A stretch of 64,000 bases of DNA, taken from an uncultured Bacteroidia bacterium. Its GTDB lineage: Bacteria; Bacteroidota; Bacteroidia; Bacteroidales; UBA932. The notes beneath the pieces were generated by a model. The model saw only the letters and a list, made by a program, of their open reading frames with translations, was not told the DNA's origin and ran no database searches. Shown here piece by piece: positions 7,781-17,620 of the stretch (its first letter is position 1; every line of letters begins with the position of its first letter). The translations under genes were made by a program, and so were the position numbers. The DNA lies in contig CACYWN010000010.1 of the NCBI GenBank assembly GCA_902778105.1, positions 1 to 64,000 of the forward strand, given 5' to 3'.

Positions 7781-9337
7781 ATGAGCATTCAGACTGACAA
7801 CATCCAGAAGCTGGTCGAGCGGCGGGCGAAGGCCCGGCTCGGCGGCGGGGAGAAACGGATCGAGGCCCAGCACGCCAAGGGCAAGATGACAGCCCGGGAG
7901 CGGATTGCACTCCTTCTTGACGAGGGTAGCTTCGAGGAGTACGACATGTTCGTCCAGCATCGCTGCACGAACTTCGGGATGGACCAGGAACACTTCGACG
8001 GCGACGGCGTGGTGACCGGCTGCGGAACCGTGGAAGGCCGGCTGGTCTATGTGTTCGCCCAGGACTTCACCGTCTGCGGCGGGTCGCTTTCCAAGACGAT
8101 GTCCGAGAAGATCTGCAAGGTGATGGACCTCGCGGTCCGTGCCGGCGCCCCTCTCATCGGCCTGAATGATTCCGGTGGAGCCCGCATCCAGGAAGGTATC
8201 GACTCCCTGGCCGGCTTCGGCGAGATCTTCGAACGCAACATCCTCGCTTCGGGCGTCGTTCCGCAGATCAGCGGGATTTTCGGTCCCTGCGCCGGCGGCG
8301 CGGTCTACTCCCCCGCCCTCACGGACTTCACCCTCATGATCAAGGACACTTCCTATATGTACCTGACGGGCCCGGCCGTCGTCAAGAGCGTGACCGGCGA
8401 GGATGTGGACCATGAAATCCTGGGCGGTGCTTCCGTCCACGCCTCCAAGAGCGGCGTGGCGCATTTCGCCGCCGAGAACGAGGAAGACGGCATCGCGACG
8501 ATCCGGGAACTTCTTTCCTACCTTCCGCAGAACAACCGGGAGGAAGCGCCCTCCGTCGCCACGAACGATCCCTACAACCGGACCGACGATGCCCTGAACG
8601 GCATCATCCCCGATAATCCGAACAAGGCCTACGACATGTACGGGGTCATCCGCAGCATCGTGGACGACAACCGCTTTTTCGAAGTGCACAAGGAGTTCGC
8701 CAAGAACATCATCGTGGGATTCGCCCACATGAACGGCCGCAGCGTGGGCATCGTCGCCAACCAGCCGAACGTGCTGGCGGGCGTGCTGGACATCAACGCG
8801 TCCCGCAAGGCCGCCCGCTTTGTCCGCTTCTGCGACGCCTTCAACATCCCGCTCGTGACCCTGGTCGACGTGCCCGGCTTCCTGCCCGGCACGCAGCAGG
8901 AATACGGCGCCATCATCACCAACGGGGCCAAACTCCTGTATGCCTATGGCGAGGCCACCGTTCCGAAGGTCACCGTCACCCTGCGCAAGGGCTACGGCGG
9001 CGCCCACATCGTAATGAGCTGCAAGCAGCTCCGGGGCGACATCAACTATGCCTGGCCTTCCGCCAGCATCGCCGTGATGGGTGCCGACGGTGCCGTGAAC
9101 GTCCTCCACGCCAAGGAGATGAAGAATGATCCGGAAAATGCGCAGAAGATCTTCGAGGAGAAGAAGAAGGAATACGAAGACCTTTTCTCCAACCCGTACC
9201 AGGCTGCGCAGAAAGGTTATATCGACGATATCATCGAGCCGCGGAACACCCGCTTCCGCGTCATCCGCGCCCTGGAGCAGCTCTCCGGCAAGCAGCAGGA
9301 TGTCCCGGCCAAGAAACACGACAACCTGCCGTTATGA
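7781..9337 (+). CDS. mmdA: Methylmalonyl-CoA decarboxylase alpha subunit (carboxyltransferase)
   Basis: This 518-residue carboxyltransferase of the acyl-CoA carboxylase beta family moves the carboxyl group from methylmalonyl-CoA (or adds it to propionyl-CoA) to a biotin carrier. Visible motifs are [18 protein letters not shown] near the N-terminus, [35 protein letters not shown], and in the C-terminal half [20 protein letters not shown] and [13 protein letters not shown] chose ATG at 7781; an earlier in-frame ATG at 7736 lies between the promoter elements. The neighbours (OadG-like, biotin carrier, sodium-pump beta) argue for the decarboxylase role, which ends the succinate-to-propionate route and pumps sodium ions. 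Confidence 0.93.
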   Translation: MSIQTDNIQKLVERRAKARLGGGEKRIEAQHAKGKMTARERIALLLDEGSFEEYDMFVQHRCTNFGMDQEHFDGDGVVTGCGTVEGRLVYVFAQDFTVCGGSLSKTMSEKICKVMDLAVRAGAPLIGLNDSGGARIQEGIDSLAGFGEIFERNILASGVVPQISGIFGPCAGGAVYSPALTDFTLMIKDTSYMYLTGPAVVKSVTGEDVDHEILGGASVHASKSGVAHFAAENEEDGIATIRELLSYLPQNNREEAPSVATNDPYNRTDDALNGIIPDNPNKAYDMYGVIRSIVDDNRFFEVHKEFAKNIIVGFAHMNGRSVGIVANQPNVLAGVLDINASRKAARFVRFCDAFNIPLVTLVDVPGFLPGTQQEYGAIITNGAKLLYAYGEATVPKVTVTLRKGYGGAHIVMSCKQLRGDINYAWPSASIAVMGADGAVNVLHAKEMKNDPENAQKIFEEKKKEYEDLFSNPYQAAQKGYIDDIIEPRNTRFRVIRALEQLSGKQQDVPAKKHDNLPL

Positions 9338-10272
9338 GAAAGCGCATTCTGCTCATCCTGGCCCTCGCGGTCAGTTTCACGAGCCTGAAGGCCCAGAACG
9401 TCATCGACCTCATCATCGCCGAGGCCCTGGCCGTTCCGGACTCCACCGGCATCGTGGACGACTTCGGGCGGCGGGGAGGCTGGATTGAAATCTTCAACAC
9501 CTCCCAGGGGACGGTCAATTTCGCAGGATGCTTCCTGACGGACGACCGCAACAACCTCAAGAAGAGCATCATCCCGAAGGGTGATCTCCGTACCAAGCTC
9601 GGTCCGCGCCAGACCACGCTCATCTACGCGAGCGGAAACGGAGCGGACGGTACCCTTTATGCCGACTTCGAGATCCGTCCGGGCAGCACCGTATACCTCG
9701 TTTCCAATGACGGACGTACCATTATCGACTCCCTGGTCGTTCCGGCCAGCCTGCCGGCGGGCATGTCCATGTCCAAGCGGGCCTTCGACCTGCGTCAAAG
9801 CGAGTTCGAACCGCTTCCGGACCCCACGGTCCCGAGCCCCGGTATCTACAACGGTGACCTGAACGCCGCCACCAAGGCCGAAGCCATGGCGGAGAAGGAC
9901 CCGCATGGCGGAATCCTCTCCCTTGTTGCGGTTACGGTCGTGTTCAGCGCCCTGGCCATCCTCTGGTTCCTGTTCTGGCTGTTCTTCGACCGCCCGGCCA
10001 AGAAGGCCGCCCAGGCGAAGGAAAAGCCGAAGAACTCCGCTGCCAAGGCCCAGGTCAAGGCCGGAGAGGTCTCTGATGAAATCGCAGCGGTCATCGCCCT
10101 GGCGATGGACATGGAGCAGGGCGGCGACGTGTACGCCGCCATCGCCATGGCGATGGACCTCTATTTCAGCGACACGGTTCACGACACCGAGTCCTTCATC
10201 CTGACGATGCGTCCCAAGGACGGTTCGGCGTGGAACGACAAAAAGCAGATTTTCAGAAAGTTACCCAGATAA
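9334..10272 (+). CDS. Lamin-tail domain / OadG-like gamma subunit fusion
   Basis: This 312-residue protein has a signal peptide (about 1-20). A beta-rich domain at about 22-150 fits the bacterial lamin-tail family ([24 protein letters not shown]). One strong membrane helix lies at about 194-218, followed by a basic, alanine-rich linker and a short helical tail. Its place between mmdA and the biotin carrier is where the small OadG/MmdD gamma subunit usually sits, and the helix plus charged tail match that role: holding the complex together at the membrane. The extra extracytoplasmic domain is unexplained. The start overlaps the mmdA stop by four bases. The domain call is from pattern only. Confidence 0.78.
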   Translation: MRKRILLILALAVSFTSLKAQNVIDLIIAEALAVPDSTGIVDDFGRRGGWIEIFNTSQGTVNFAGCFLTDDRNNLKKSIIPKGDLRTKLGPRQTTLIYASGNGADGTLYADFEIRPGSTVYLVSNDGRTIIDSLVVPASLPAGMSMSKRAFDLRQSEFEPLPDPTVPSPGIYNGDLNAATKAEAMAEKDPHGGILSLVAVTVVFSALAILWFLFWLFFDRPAKKAAQAKEKPKNSAAKAQVKAGEVSDEIAAVIALAMDMEQGGDVYAAIAMAMDLYFSDTVHDTESFILTMRPKDGSAWNDKKQIFRKLPR

Positions 10273-10287
10273 AACAATCGAATCGAT

Positions 10288-10716
10288 ATGAAAGAGTACA
10301 AGTTCAAGATCGGCGGCAAGGAGTATAACGTGACCGTCAACCCCAAGGAAGGCAAGTTCTTCGATGTGACCGTCAACGGCGCCACCTACGAGGTGGAAGC
10401 CGAAAACGCCCCGGCAGCAGCTCCGGTTCCCCAGCCTGCAGCCGCACCGGTCCAGGCCGCTCCCGCAGCGGCCGCCGCTCCGGCCCCCAAGGCCGCTGGC
10501 GCCGGTGAAAAAGTGGCTTCCCCGCTCCCGGGCGTCATCATCGAGATTTCCGTCAAGGAAGGCCAGACCGTGAAGGCCGGCCAGAAGGTCGCCGTCCTGG
10601 AGGCCATGAAGATGGAGAACGAGATTCCCGCCCCGAAGGATGGAACCATCACGGATATCCACGTGCACAAAGGAGATACCCTGCAGGAAGGCGACCCGGT
10701 CGTAACGATTGCCTAG
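10288..10716 (+). CDS. mmdC: Biotin carboxyl carrier subunit
   Basis: This 142-residue biotin carrier has an N-terminal strand-rich piece, a flexible alanine/proline linker at about 40-75, and a biotinyl domain with EAMKMEN at 105-111, where Lys108 carries biotin. It moves CO2 from the MmdA active site to the membrane beta subunit. It sits between the OadG-like gene and mmdB in the expected order. It lacks any carboxylase domain, so biotin must be attached by a BirA ligase encoded elsewhere. Confidence 0.94.
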   Translation: MKEYKFKIGGKEYNVTVNPKEGKFFDVTVNGATYEVEAENAPAAAPVPQPAAAPVQAAPAAAAAPAPKAAGAGEKVASPLPGVIIEISVKEGQTVKAGQKVAVLEAMKMENEIPAPKDGTITDIHVHKGDTLQEGDPVVTIA

Positions 10717-10722
10717 TCCCCT

Positions 10723-11868
10723 ATGGAGCACATCTTCCAATCCCTCTCCCAGTTCTGGGAATACACCGGCTTCGCGAACTGCTCCTGGCAGAACATCGTG
10801 ATGATCGGCATCGGCATCGTGTTCATCACCCTTGCCATCGTCAAGGAATGGGAGCCGATGCTGCTGGTCCCGATCGGGTTCGGTATGATCATCGGCAACA
10901 TCCCGATGTTCCCCGGCCTGAACATCGGCATCTATGAGGACGGCTCGGTGCTGAACATCCTGTACCAGGGTGTGCGGCAGGGGTGGTATCCCCCGCTGAT
11001 CTTCCTCGGCATCGGTGCGATGACCGACTTCTCGGCCCTGATTTCCCAACCGCGGCTCATCCTCATCGGAGCGGCCGCGCAGATGGGCATCTTCGGCGCC
11101 TACCTGCTGGCCCTCCTGTTCGGCTTCGCTCCGAACGAGGCGGGTGCCATCGGCATCATCGGCGGCGCGGACGGCCCTACCGCTATCTTCCTGAGCTCCA
11201 AACTGGCACCGGACCTGATGGGTGCGATCGCCGTTTCGGCCTATTCCTACATGGCACTCGTGCCGGTGATCCAGCGTCCGATCATGCTTCTCCTGACCAC
11301 CAAGAAGGAGCGCCTGATCAAGATGCCCACCCCGCGTGCCGTTTCCCAGCGGGAAAAGATCATCTTCCCGATCATCGGCTTCCTCACCACCGCGTTCATC
11401 GTTCCCTCCGGCCTTCCGCTGCTCGGTATGCTGTTCTTCGGTAACCTCCTGAAGGAAAGCGGCGTAACCCGCCGTCTGGCCAATACGGCCAGCGGTCCGA
11501 TGATCGACGTGGTCACTACGCTCATCGGCCTTACCGTGGGTGCTTCCACCCAGGCCGACAAGTTCCTCAGCGCGAAGTCCATCCTCATCTTCGGACTCGG
11601 CCTGCTGTCCTTCGTCATCGCCACCACCTGCGGTGTCCTCTTCGTGAAGATCATGAACCTGTTCATCAAGAATCCTGCGAAGAAGATCAATCCGCTCATC
11701 GGCAATGCCGGCGTGTCAGCCGTTCCGGACAGCGCGCGCGTATCCGAAGTTGTCGGTCGGGAATTCGACACGAAGAACCACCTCCTGATGCACGCGATGG
11801 GTCCCAATGTGGCGGGCGTTATCGGATCGGCCGTCGCTGCCGGTATCCTGCTCGCCTTCCTGGGCTAG
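10723..11868 (+). CDS. mmdB: Sodium-translocating decarboxylase beta subunit
   Basis: This 381-residue polytopic membrane protein of the OadB/MmdB/GcdB family decarboxylates carboxybiotin and exports sodium ions. The hallmark segment IIGGADGPTAIFLSSKLAPD is at about 147-166, with conserved SAYSYMALVP after it. The second half repeats helical bundles, with STQADKFLSAKS and the final MGPNVAGVIGSAVAAG. It starts six bases after mmdC and completes the pump; no separate primary sodium pump is visible nearby. Confidence 0.95.
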   Translation: MEHIFQSLSQFWEYTGFANCSWQNIVMIGIGIVFITLAIVKEWEPMLLVPIGFGMIIGNIPMFPGLNIGIYEDGSVLNILYQGVRQGWYPPLIFLGIGAMTDFSALISQPRLILIGAAAQMGIFGAYLLALLFGFAPNEAGAIGIIGGADGPTAIFLSSKLAPDLMGAIAVSAYSYMALVPVIQRPIMLLLTTKKERLIKMPTPRAVSQREKIIFPIIGFLTTAFIVPSGLPLLGMLFFGNLLKESGVTRRLANTASGPMIDVVTTLIGLTVGASTQADKFLSAKSILIFGLGLLSFVIATTCGVLFVKIMNLFIKNPAKKINPLIGNAGVSAVPDSARVSEVVGREFDTKNHLLMHAMGPNVAGVIGSAVAAGILLAFLG

Positions 11869-11869
11869 G

Positions 11870-12850
11870 ATGAAATATCTCCAGAACACCTCGACGGACC
11901 CGCATTTCAACATGGCGTTCGACGAGTTCTGCCTGGAACAGTTGAAAGCGGACGAGCCGGTTTTCTACCTTTGGCAGAACCGGCCGTCCGTCATTATTGG
12001 CCTGAACCAAAGCGCATACGCCGAGGTTAATCTTCCCTTCCTTCAGGAAAAAGGCATTAAGCTCGCTCGTCGAGTTACCGGCGGAGGCGCCGTCTACCAC
12101 GATCTGCAGAACCTCAACTATACCATCACCGGCAGGATCCGTGACCTGGAAAAGGACTATCCCGCCTACGTGGAAACGATGGCGAATGCGCTCCGCACCC
12201 TGGGCGTTCCGGCGCAGCTCAGCGGACGGAATGACATCCTGGTCGAGGGACGGAAGTGTTCGGGCTACGCCAAGCGGATGTCCCGCGACCGGTTGATGAT
12301 CCATGGTACGCTGATGTACGACGTGGACATCGACACGCTCACCCGGGCTCTCTCCGTTCCCGGAAGCAAACTGTCAGCTGCCGGTATCGAATCGGTCCGC
12401 AGCCGGGTTTCCAACCTCAAGGATTATCTGCCGCAATTCCCCGATATCCTGTCCTTCCGGAACGCCCTGCAGGACCTGCTGTCGGACGGGGACGGGGAAA
12501 TCTTCCTGACCCCGGAACAGTCAGCGGAGATCAGTTCGTATGCCGATTCCAAGTTCAGGACCTGGGAATGGAATTTCGGTCACTCCCCCGCCGCCGCATT
12601 CCGGATCCGGAAGAGATTCCCGTGCGGGACGGTGGAAGCCGCCTTTTCCCTCCGCGGAGGACGGATGACCGGTCTCCGCTTCAGCGGGGATTTCCTGGGA
12701 AATCTGCCCCCGGAACGGATAGAGAAGTCCCTGGAAGGCTGCCGCTATACGCGGAAGGACCTGCTCGAGGTCTTACGGAAAGAGCCTGTCGAAAATTGCT
12801 TCGACAGGCTCTCCGAGAACACGCTGGCCGATTTCCTACTGGACGCCTGA
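11870..12850 (+). CDS. lplA: Lipoate--protein ligase
   Basis: This 326-residue ligase attaches free lipoate to carrier domains such as E2 or GcvH using ATP. Conserved motifs are RRVTGGGAVYHDLQNLNYT at about 68-86 and GRNDILVEGRKCSGYAKR at about 118-135, followed by an accessory C-terminal domain. ATG at 11870 follows the mmdB stop by one base, so it is probably read through from the decarboxylase operon, although the functions are separate. Residues about 304-315 (EPVENCFDRLSE) are encoded by a perfect 13-bp inverted repeat, apparently an inserted palindromic element near the C-terminus. The 3' end overlaps the convergent glycosidase gene by 15 bases. Confidence 0.93.
   Translation: MKYLQNTSTDPHFNMAFDEFCLEQLKADEPVFYLWQNRPSVIIGLNQSAYAEVNLPFLQEKGIKLARRVTGGGAVYHDLQNLNYTITGRIRDLEKDYPAYVETMANALRTLGVPAQLSGRNDILVEGRKCSGYAKRMSRDRLMIHGTLMYDVDIDTLTRALSVPGSKLSAAGIESVRSRVSNLKDYLPQFPDILSFRNALQDLLSDGDGEIFLTPEQSAEISSYADSKFRTWEWNFGHSPAAAFRIRKRFPCGTVEAAFSLRGGRMTGLRFSGDFLGNLPPERIEKSLEGCRYTRKDLLEVLRKEPVENCFDRLSENTLADFLLDA
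12781..12812. repeat. GAGCCTGTCGAA-class palindrome inside lplA
   Basis: AGAGCCTGTCGAA (12781-12793) and TTCGACAGGCTCT (12800-12812) form a perfect 13-bp inverted repeat around six bases. The same half-site occurs in the methyltransferase gene at 42788-42800. The element keeps the lplA frame open. Confidence 0.7.
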
Positions 12851-15800
12851 CAGCGTCACAGGCCCCAGGAGCCCAGAAGGGAGAAGTGGTGAATCGGCCG
12901 AATAGAACGGGGATCCCACATAGGTCCAGATCCGGACGGCATCCGGCTGCAGGTCACCGATAATACGGTTGGGCCAAAGGTTGATTACCTTGACTTCCAA
13001 CGCATTAATTCCCTGATGAATGTACTCCGCAGGAACTTCCACGCGGAACGGGGCTTTCCAGACCACCCCCAAGTCAAAGCCGTTGATGGACACCCGGGCC
13101 AACTCCTTGACCGACCCGAGGTCGATTTCATAGGAAAGCATATCCTTGACCTGCTTTTTGGACAGGTTGAATTCCTTCCGATAGACAACCGTGCCGGAAT
13201 AGTACCGGATGGCGGGGTTGGCCGACTCGGTGTAGGACTTCAACTGGTCGAAAACCGCCGTGGCCGGAGCCCCCATCCCTGATTCGAAAGACAGGTTCCA
13301 GGCACCTTCCAGCGTCAGGAGCGGGATGGTATGGGTACGGACGACCGGAATCGCATCTTCCGGCTTCTTGCCAATCACCACGAAAAGGGCGTCATTCTCT
13401 TCCAGGTCCAGCCGGAAAAAACGGTAACCATCCTCCGTAGTAGAGGCGTTGACGCAGCGGACCTTTCCAGTGGCCGGGTCCAGTACGCGCGGCAGTCCCT
13501 GACCAGCCCGTAGCAAAATGACGGAGGAAGCCGGCGCCCCCGTGAAATTCCGGATCCAGTAAATATCTTCCTCATCCGTCTCCCGATGGACATAGGCCCA
13601 TCCGTCGGGCGCGATGAAGTCCGGCTCGATCCCCTTCTTCGCAAGCGCCTCCGCAAGCGGCATGTCCAGCATCAGGGATTGCAACTGGAGGGCCAGGATG
13701 GAGAAGGCATCCTGGTCATCCGACAAGGAGGCCGCCCGCTCAGGGACCGTACCGCAGACGGGAACTCCGGCCTGGGCCAGATACAGGATCCGCTGGAGTA
13801 CCGCATAGGACATGGTCCGGCAGTTGGGGCCAAGTACCAGCATCCGGTAGTTCATTCCGGATTCCGTGATCAGCCCGTCCTTGAACGGAAATACCGACCG
13901 CAAGATGCCGCTTGGATTCACGAAATCATAGGAATAACCTTTCGGGATATCGGGAAGCCGATGTCCAAACAGCCCGGTGATGCAGTTGTCCTCGCCATAA
14001 TAGTAGAGGATGTCCGCCTTGTACTTCCCCTGCTGGAGCAAATAGGAACTCCTGGCCAAGTAGTCGGTCCAGGCGCGCGCCTCCTCCGCCCACGTCTCGT
14101 GGCGGTTGAACCATTGGCCGAATCCGATCAGGTCCAAGCCGGGACGATGGGAATCAGAAGGCTGATGGGAAGACTCGTGGATGACGAACCGGTTGAGGCC
14201 GCAGGAGAGGGCGATATCTGCCGTATATTTCATCTTGGCCGGGCTGTAGGAATAGGATTTTCCCCCCACGCCGCTGGTCGTGAAGGCCTCGGCCGCCACG
14301 ATGTTCTGTCCGTAAACATGGGCGACGGAAGCAGATTCACGGATGTCGGCCATCGCCATCGGAATGGAAGATCCATCCCCGGCGTCATCCATCCAGATGG
14401 CGGACATGGGAACGGTGGCCGTCCGCTTAAGGTCCATGCCGTCTCCGACGTACACATGTCCGTTCTCATGGGATTCCGTATAGCGGCCTTTCATCCCGGC
14501 TTGACGGGCGATGTCGTTCAGACGGTCATAATTCTCCGTAAACAGTTCCGCCAGCGTCTGCCGCCAGTCGAAAAGGAACCGCTCTGTCTCCTCGGTGCTC
14601 CGGATGATTTCACCAGCCAGGGCAGGCAGCCACGGAAGAAGGTTGTAGCCGCGCCGGGTCTTGAATTCCGCGAACATATTCCGTGTCCAGGTCATCTGTC
14701 CGGCCTCATAGCTGTCGGTCAGTACGTATTGGACCGGCATCCCCTCATACAGCCGGAAAAAATCCTTGAAATACGTTTCCCAGGCCTCAGGATCCAGTTT
14801 GTCCACCTCCAGTCCCGTCGCCGAAGGAGGGGCGGGATGGTTCTTCTTTCCAGTCAGGGAAACGCCGAAACGGTAGATGCGCCAGGTGCCGGCAGGGATG
14901 TCGAAGATCATGGTCCCGTCCTGGTCGATCAGGCTCAGGTCCTGGACCTTCACGATGGGATCCGGACTGTCGGGGGTGAGGTAATCGGCGAAATCGTGCG
15001 GTGCCGAAAAACCGGCCTTTTCCTCCGCATGGTTCACCTTGACCACCCCCTGCAGGACGAATTCCGGGATTGCCGTACCCGTCGGAATCCGGGTCGGGAC
15101 ACCGAAGCGGGCCAGGGAATTGTCCGGTTCCGGATTCTTCACCATCAGCCGGAAATGACGGGCCCGCGTCGCAGGAATATCCATCGTCATCACAGGAAGG
15201 CTGGAATCGGGGATGTCGCAGACCTTCCTCCACGCGATACCGTCGTCGCTGGCTTCCAGGCGGTTCCGGTAGAGGGGCGGTTCCGCCCGCCATTCGCTGC
15301 GGAGCGGACATCCGGACAGGGTGACGGCCCGGATCATCTGCGGACGGTCGAAGGAATACTGGATCCAGGCATAGCCGTCCGGATGGACAGGCAGTTCCAC
15401 GGCATTGGCGAAATCCCCGTCCGTCAACTGTTCCACCGTGAAATGACCACCGGAGGAGGAGACCTTCGCCCCCATGGCAGTCATGGTCTTCTCCGCATCG
15501 GGAAGTTTGACGGCCAGCGTGGCGACATGCTCGTACCAAGGAGTCACATCGCTGCTTTCCGGATAATTCTGATACTTGCCGGGCGTCTGGAAATGAGGAG
15601 GCAGACGAAGGAGCCGGATACCGGGTCCCGTCACATCCATGGTCCGCCAGGTCAGCTTCTTCATCGCATTCTCCGGCTTCACCCAAGGTCCCCCTGTCGA
15701 ACTCCAGCCAGGTGCCGAAGCGATCGCCGTTTCCATGCCCTTGGCTTGGGCCAGTTCCATCGCATAGCCCAACGCTGCTTTCCAGCCCGGCGACCCATAG

Positions 15801-16063
15801 GAAACAAGTTCATCCACAATCGGTCGTACTCCGATCCCACCGGCATCGAACTGATGGAATCCGCCGATTCCGGCCCTTTCCATCCAGTCAATGTCCTTCC
15901 GGACCCCTTCCATCGACACATTCCCGTCCATCCAGTGCCACCAGACCCGCGGCCGCGCTTCCTGGGGCGGATCGGCGAATCCTTCATAAAGCGTCTGCGC
16001 CCCGACGGTATGCACCATTGCAGCGGCAAACAGCAGGGTCATCCATTTCTTCATACTCCTCAT
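12836..16063 (-). CDS. Exported glycoside hydrolase, GH106 alpha-L-rhamnosidase type
   Basis: This 1075-residue secreted enzyme has a signal peptide (cut near VGAQ). The catalytic N-terminal half has the GH106-type opening FADPPQEARPRVWWHWMDGN and GIGGFHQFDAGGIG. A discoidin-like galactose-binding insert and a C-terminal beta-sandwich (NGFDLGVVWKAPFRVEVP near the end) follow. GH106 enzymes remove alpha-linked rhamnose from pectic or other plant glycans. A GH28 pectinase and a CE1 esterase are encoded 8-14 kb away, which fits pectin use. The first ATG overlaps the channel gene stop (ATGA); a second ATG at 16054 is possible. I infer the substrate from family features only. Confidence 0.85.
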   Translation of the reverse strand: MRSMKKWMTLLFAAAMVHTVGAQTLYEGFADPPQEARPRVWWHWMDGNVSMEGVRKDIDWMERAGIGGFHQFDAGGIGVRPIVDELVSYGSPGWKAALGYAMELAQAKGMETAIASAPGWSSTGGPWVKPENAMKKLTWRTMDVTGPGIRLLRLPPHFQTPGKYQNYPESSDVTPWYEHVATLAVKLPDAEKTMTAMGAKVSSSGGHFTVEQLTDGDFANAVELPVHPDGYAWIQYSFDRPQMIRAVTLSGCPLRSEWRAEPPLYRNRLEASDDGIAWRKVCDIPDSSLPVMTMDIPATRARHFRLMVKNPEPDNSLARFGVPTRIPTGTAIPEFVLQGVVKVNHAEEKAGFSAPHDFADYLTPDSPDPIVKVQDLSLIDQDGTMIFDIPAGTWRIYRFGVSLTGKKNHPAPPSATGLEVDKLDPEAWETYFKDFFRLYEGMPVQYVLTDSYEAGQMTWTRNMFAEFKTRRGYNLLPWLPALAGEIIRSTEETERFLFDWRQTLAELFTENYDRLNDIARQAGMKGRYTESHENGHVYVGDGMDLKRTATVPMSAIWMDDAGDGSSIPMAMADIRESASVAHVYGQNIVAAEAFTTSGVGGKSYSYSPAKMKYTADIALSCGLNRFVIHESSHQPSDSHRPGLDLIGFGQWFNRHETWAEEARAWTDYLARSSYLLQQGKYKADILYYYGEDNCITGLFGHRLPDIPKGYSYDFVNPSGILRSVFPFKDGLITESGMNYRMLVLGPNCRTMSYAVLQRILYLAQAGVPVCGTVPERAASLSDDQDAFSILALQLQSLMLDMPLAEALAKKGIEPDFIAPDGWAYVHRETDEEDIYWIRNFTGAPASSVILLRAGQGLPRVLDPATGKVRCVNASTTEDGYRFFRLDLEENDALFVVIGKKPEDAIPVVRTHTIPLLTLEGAWNLSFESGMGAPATAVFDQLKSYTESANPAIRYYSGTVVYRKEFNLSKKQVKDMLSYEIDLGSVKELARVSINGFDLGVVWKAPFRVEVPAEYIHQGINALEVKVINLWPNRIIGDLQPDAVRIWTYVGSPFYSADSPLLPSGLLGPVTLSGVQ

Positions 16064-17619
16064 TTGTTTTCCGGAATCGTCTTGATATACACATCCCGCT
16101 GCGGGAACGGAATCGCGATTCCATGCTCGTTGAAGGCATTGTAGATGGCTTCCTTGGCCCTGGCGGGGAAAGTGTAGTGGGTTTCGACGGTGGTATAGAG
16201 GACAACGGCGAGGTTGATGCTGCTTTCACCGAAGTTGTCGAAGCGGACGTCGATCGGGAAGGACGGGTCCACGATGTCGCGGCCCATCTTGTCCTTGGTC
16301 ATCAGCGGCTTGAGGGCCTCCAGGATGAGCTGGCGGGCCTGCTCGAAGTCTGTGCCGTAGCGCACGGAGACGAAGACCTTGACGAGCTCGTAGTTGCGGC
16401 CGGCGTTCAGGTTGCGGAACTTCTTCGAGAACAGGTCCGTGTTCGTGAAAGCGATGATGGAGCCGTCTTCGTCTTCCACCTGCGTGGTCTGGTAGCTCAC
16501 GCGCTTGACCACGCCGCGGACGCCGTCGCAGGAGATCTTGTCGCCGATGCGGATGCGGCCGGCCATCAGCTGGATGCCGTAGAAGAAGTTGTTGATGAGG
16601 TCCTTGAGCGCGAAACCGACGCCGGCGGCGAGACCGGTCGTGATGTAGGTGATGGCCTTCAACGGCAGGTGCAGGATGGCGAAGGCGACGATCAGGTACA
16701 GGATCCAGCCCAACAGGGAGAAGATGGCGTTGGGCAGGCTCAGGTTCACGTCCGTTTCCTTGAGGGGCAGGGAGCTGTTGCTCATTTCATCGATCATGTT
16801 GCGCAGCTTGAACACGCGGAACAGGGCCTTCGCCAGGTAGATCAAGTACCGGAAAACGAAGAACAGCGCCATCACCAGCAGGATTTTGGACAAGGTGAAG
16901 TTTTCCAGGCCGGCGCTCTGGACGAGCGGCCGCTTCATCAGGTCCGCGCCGGTCATCGACAGCTGGTAGGCCCGGGAGGTGAGGAGGGCGCTCAGCGGGA
17001 AGGAGTAGATGGCCATCAGCGGGACGACGGCCATACGGAGCAGGTCGTACAGCCAGGTGACTTCGATGAAGGCGTCCTTGTCTTCCAGCGGGAGGCGCGG
17101 GTTCTCTTCGTGGTAGCGGGCCTTCCGGCGGATCACCCGGTCGTCGTAGTAGCGCATCATCAGGTAGTAGAGCGTGGTGATCGTGTGGAGGAGGGCCAGC
17201 AGGAAGGTCCAGAACGTGATCAGGAGCACGCCGATCATCGAATAGCCCGCGAGGGACAGGATGGCGGTGACAGCCATCACGATGACGGAGACCCACATAT
17301 AACGGAGGTCCGCCCGGCTTACCTGGGCCCGGCAGTGGATGTTCACGAGGCTCTGCCAGATGATGAACAGCAGCAGGGTGGGCGGGAACACGAGCGGCAC
17401 CGCGCTGGCCGGCAGGAAGATCGCCCGCATCAGGATGCAGACGAACGCCAGCAGCAAGGTCGGGATGTAGATGCGCAGGGACGCGCGCGCCTGGTCGCCC
17501 CGGATGCGGATGAGCAGCGAGACGAGGATGGCGAGCGTGAGCCAGGCGTACTGGGTGAGGAGCTGGTAGGCCATCCGCCAGTAGGGATTGCTCCGCTCGG
17601 CCTTGATGAGCAGCATCAT
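16060..17619 (-). CDS. MscS-family mechanosensitive channel, 3' part of a frameshifted gene
   Basis: This 519-residue frame holds several membrane helices and then the MscS core. About residues 320-380 include the pore-like helix AITYITTGLAAGVGFALKDL and the beta domain with GDKISCDGVRGVVKRVSYQTT, SIIAFTNTDLFSKKFRN. The C-terminal domain ends KTIPENK. It can start at tandem ATG codons at 17619/17616, but the preceding 306 codons in another frame supply a signal peptide and N-terminal domain. I read the two as one gene of about 825 residues, broken by one base at 17618-17622. The channel would open under membrane tension and release osmolytes. It sits between the patatin and rhamnosidase genes. 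Confidence 0.85.
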   Translation of the reverse strand: MMLLIKAERSNPYWRMAYQLLTQYAWLTLAILVSLLIRIRGDQARASLRIYIPTLLLAFVCILMRAIFLPASAVPLVFPPTLLLFIIWQSLVNIHCRAQVSRADLRYMWVSVIVMAVTAILSLAGYSMIGVLLITFWTFLLALLHTITTLYYLMMRYYDDRVIRRKARYHEENPRLPLEDKDAFIEVTWLYDLLRMAVVPLMAIYSFPLSALLTSRAYQLSMTGADLMKRPLVQSAGLENFTLSKILLVMALFFVFRYLIYLAKALFRVFKLRNMIDEMSNSSLPLKETDVNLSLPNAIFSLLGWILYLIVAFAILHLPLKAITYITTGLAAGVGFALKDLINNFFYGIQLMAGRIRIGDKISCDGVRGVVKRVSYQTTQVEDEDGSIIAFTNTDLFSKKFRNLNAGRNYELVKVFVSVRYGTDFEQARQLILEALKPLMTKDKMGRDIVDPSFPIDVRFDNFGESSINLAVVLYTTVETHYTFPARAKEAIYNAFNEHGIAIPFPQRDVYIKTIPENK

Positions 17620-17620
17620 T

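Noticed and set aside
16787-17616. The long continuation of the 5' frame past the MscS frameshift
   Set aside because: It is rich in Pro, Arg and His and shows no MscS features, while the overlapping frame has the full MscS core.
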